Shown piece by piece: positions 16,729 through 16,785 of a DNA stretch of 16,785 nt. Each line of letters opens with the position of its first letter. Within the stretch, counting starts at the first letter, position 1. The notes beneath the pieces are model-generated. The model was not told where the DNA came from, made no database searches, and saw nothing but the letters and a program-made list of their open reading frames with translations. The translations under genes and the position numbers were made by a program. Origin of the DNA: QHVT01 sp036387915 (GTDB taxonomy: Bacteria > Acidobacteriota > Thermoanaerobaculia > Gp7-AA8); assembly GCA_036387915.1 (NCBI GenBank), contig DASVSV010000408.1:1-16785 (forward strand), in the 5' to 3' direction.

Positions 16729-16785
16729 TGCTCCTAAAGCCAATGGTCTTCAGGTGAAGAATTGCCGGGTGAGCTCGATCGCGTG

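Larger units (their letters stand above)
16405..16785. other. Intergenic region upstream of the giant gene, no supported gene
   Basis: These 381 bases hold the GGGAG ribosome binding site, the palindrome at 16550-16728 and a short perfect hairpin AGGAGCAATGCTCCT (16721-16735) that overlaps the right arm. I found no convincing promoter pair: a TTTAAT on the minus strand (16458-16453) is a possible -10 element but has no good -35 partner. Short open frames on both strands look like chance. No terminator with a T-run is visible, so whether the preceding gene is co-transcribed cannot be told. Confidence 0.5.

Noticed and set aside
16528..16737. 69-codon open frame on the + strand in the upstream region
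   Set aside because: It runs through the palindrome, has no good ribosome binding site and resembles nothing I recognise; it is more likely a by-product of the repeat.
16750..16785. Minus-strand open tail reading HAIELTRQFFT then TGA at the right edge, possibly the end of a preceding gene
   Set aside because: Only 11 codons are visible, which is well within chance, and the other two frames are equally plausible.

Overview
The window is almost entirely one giant gene on the minus strand. A single reading frame opens at a TTG codon at 16404 and runs to position 1 without a stop, giving at least 5,468 codons (very roughly 550-600 kDa). Its 3' end lies beyond the left edge of the window. I translated this frame from start to edge. 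It reads throughout as a secreted, beta-rich, modular protein. The long open frames on the + strand lie in exact codon register opposite it and are shadows.

Organism: DNA is very GC-rich, with strong G/C preference at third codon positions. A Sec signal peptide followed by many Ig-like, carboxypeptidase-regulatory-like (transthyretin-fold) and glycine-rich beta-helix modules recalls giant extracellular proteins of soil or sediment bacteria. From memory the closest resemblance is to Acidobacteriota (Thermoanaerobaculia-like); Myxococcota or Gemmatimonadota are possible. No phylogenetic marker is present, so this is weak inference.

Layout, N- to C-terminus (right to left): signal peptide (16404-16315); conserved-looking N-terminal domain (to 15721); beta-sandwich region with a 'SHPDVVR' motif (15660-14770); an unusual alpha-helical insert (14769-14461); further beta domains (14460-13681); about 13 transthyretin-like units (13680-10021); two Big_5-like Ig domains (10020-9301); four Ig-like domains (9300-8041); glycine-rich beta-helix module A (8040-7021); four Ig-like domains (7020-5761); beta-helix module B with a 'YVAV...WQYD' motif (5760-4081); a lectin/LamG-like jelly roll (4080-3601); a linker plus a surface-protein beta domain (3600-3121); two Ig-like domains (3120-2521); then beta-helix units C, D and E (2520-1), the last cut by the window edge.

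The Ig-Ig-beta-helix block occurs twice, 1,080 residues apart, and units C-D-E then repeat in tandem every 323-346 residues. The protein therefore seems to have grown by duplication at two scales. The 381 bases upstream of the gene hold its ribosome binding site and a long imperfect palindrome (16550-16728), but no gene I can support. I see no RNA gene, CRISPR array, transposase or multi-gene system. What the protein does (adhesin, S-layer-like fibre, toxin-delivery stalk) cannot be settled without its C-terminus.
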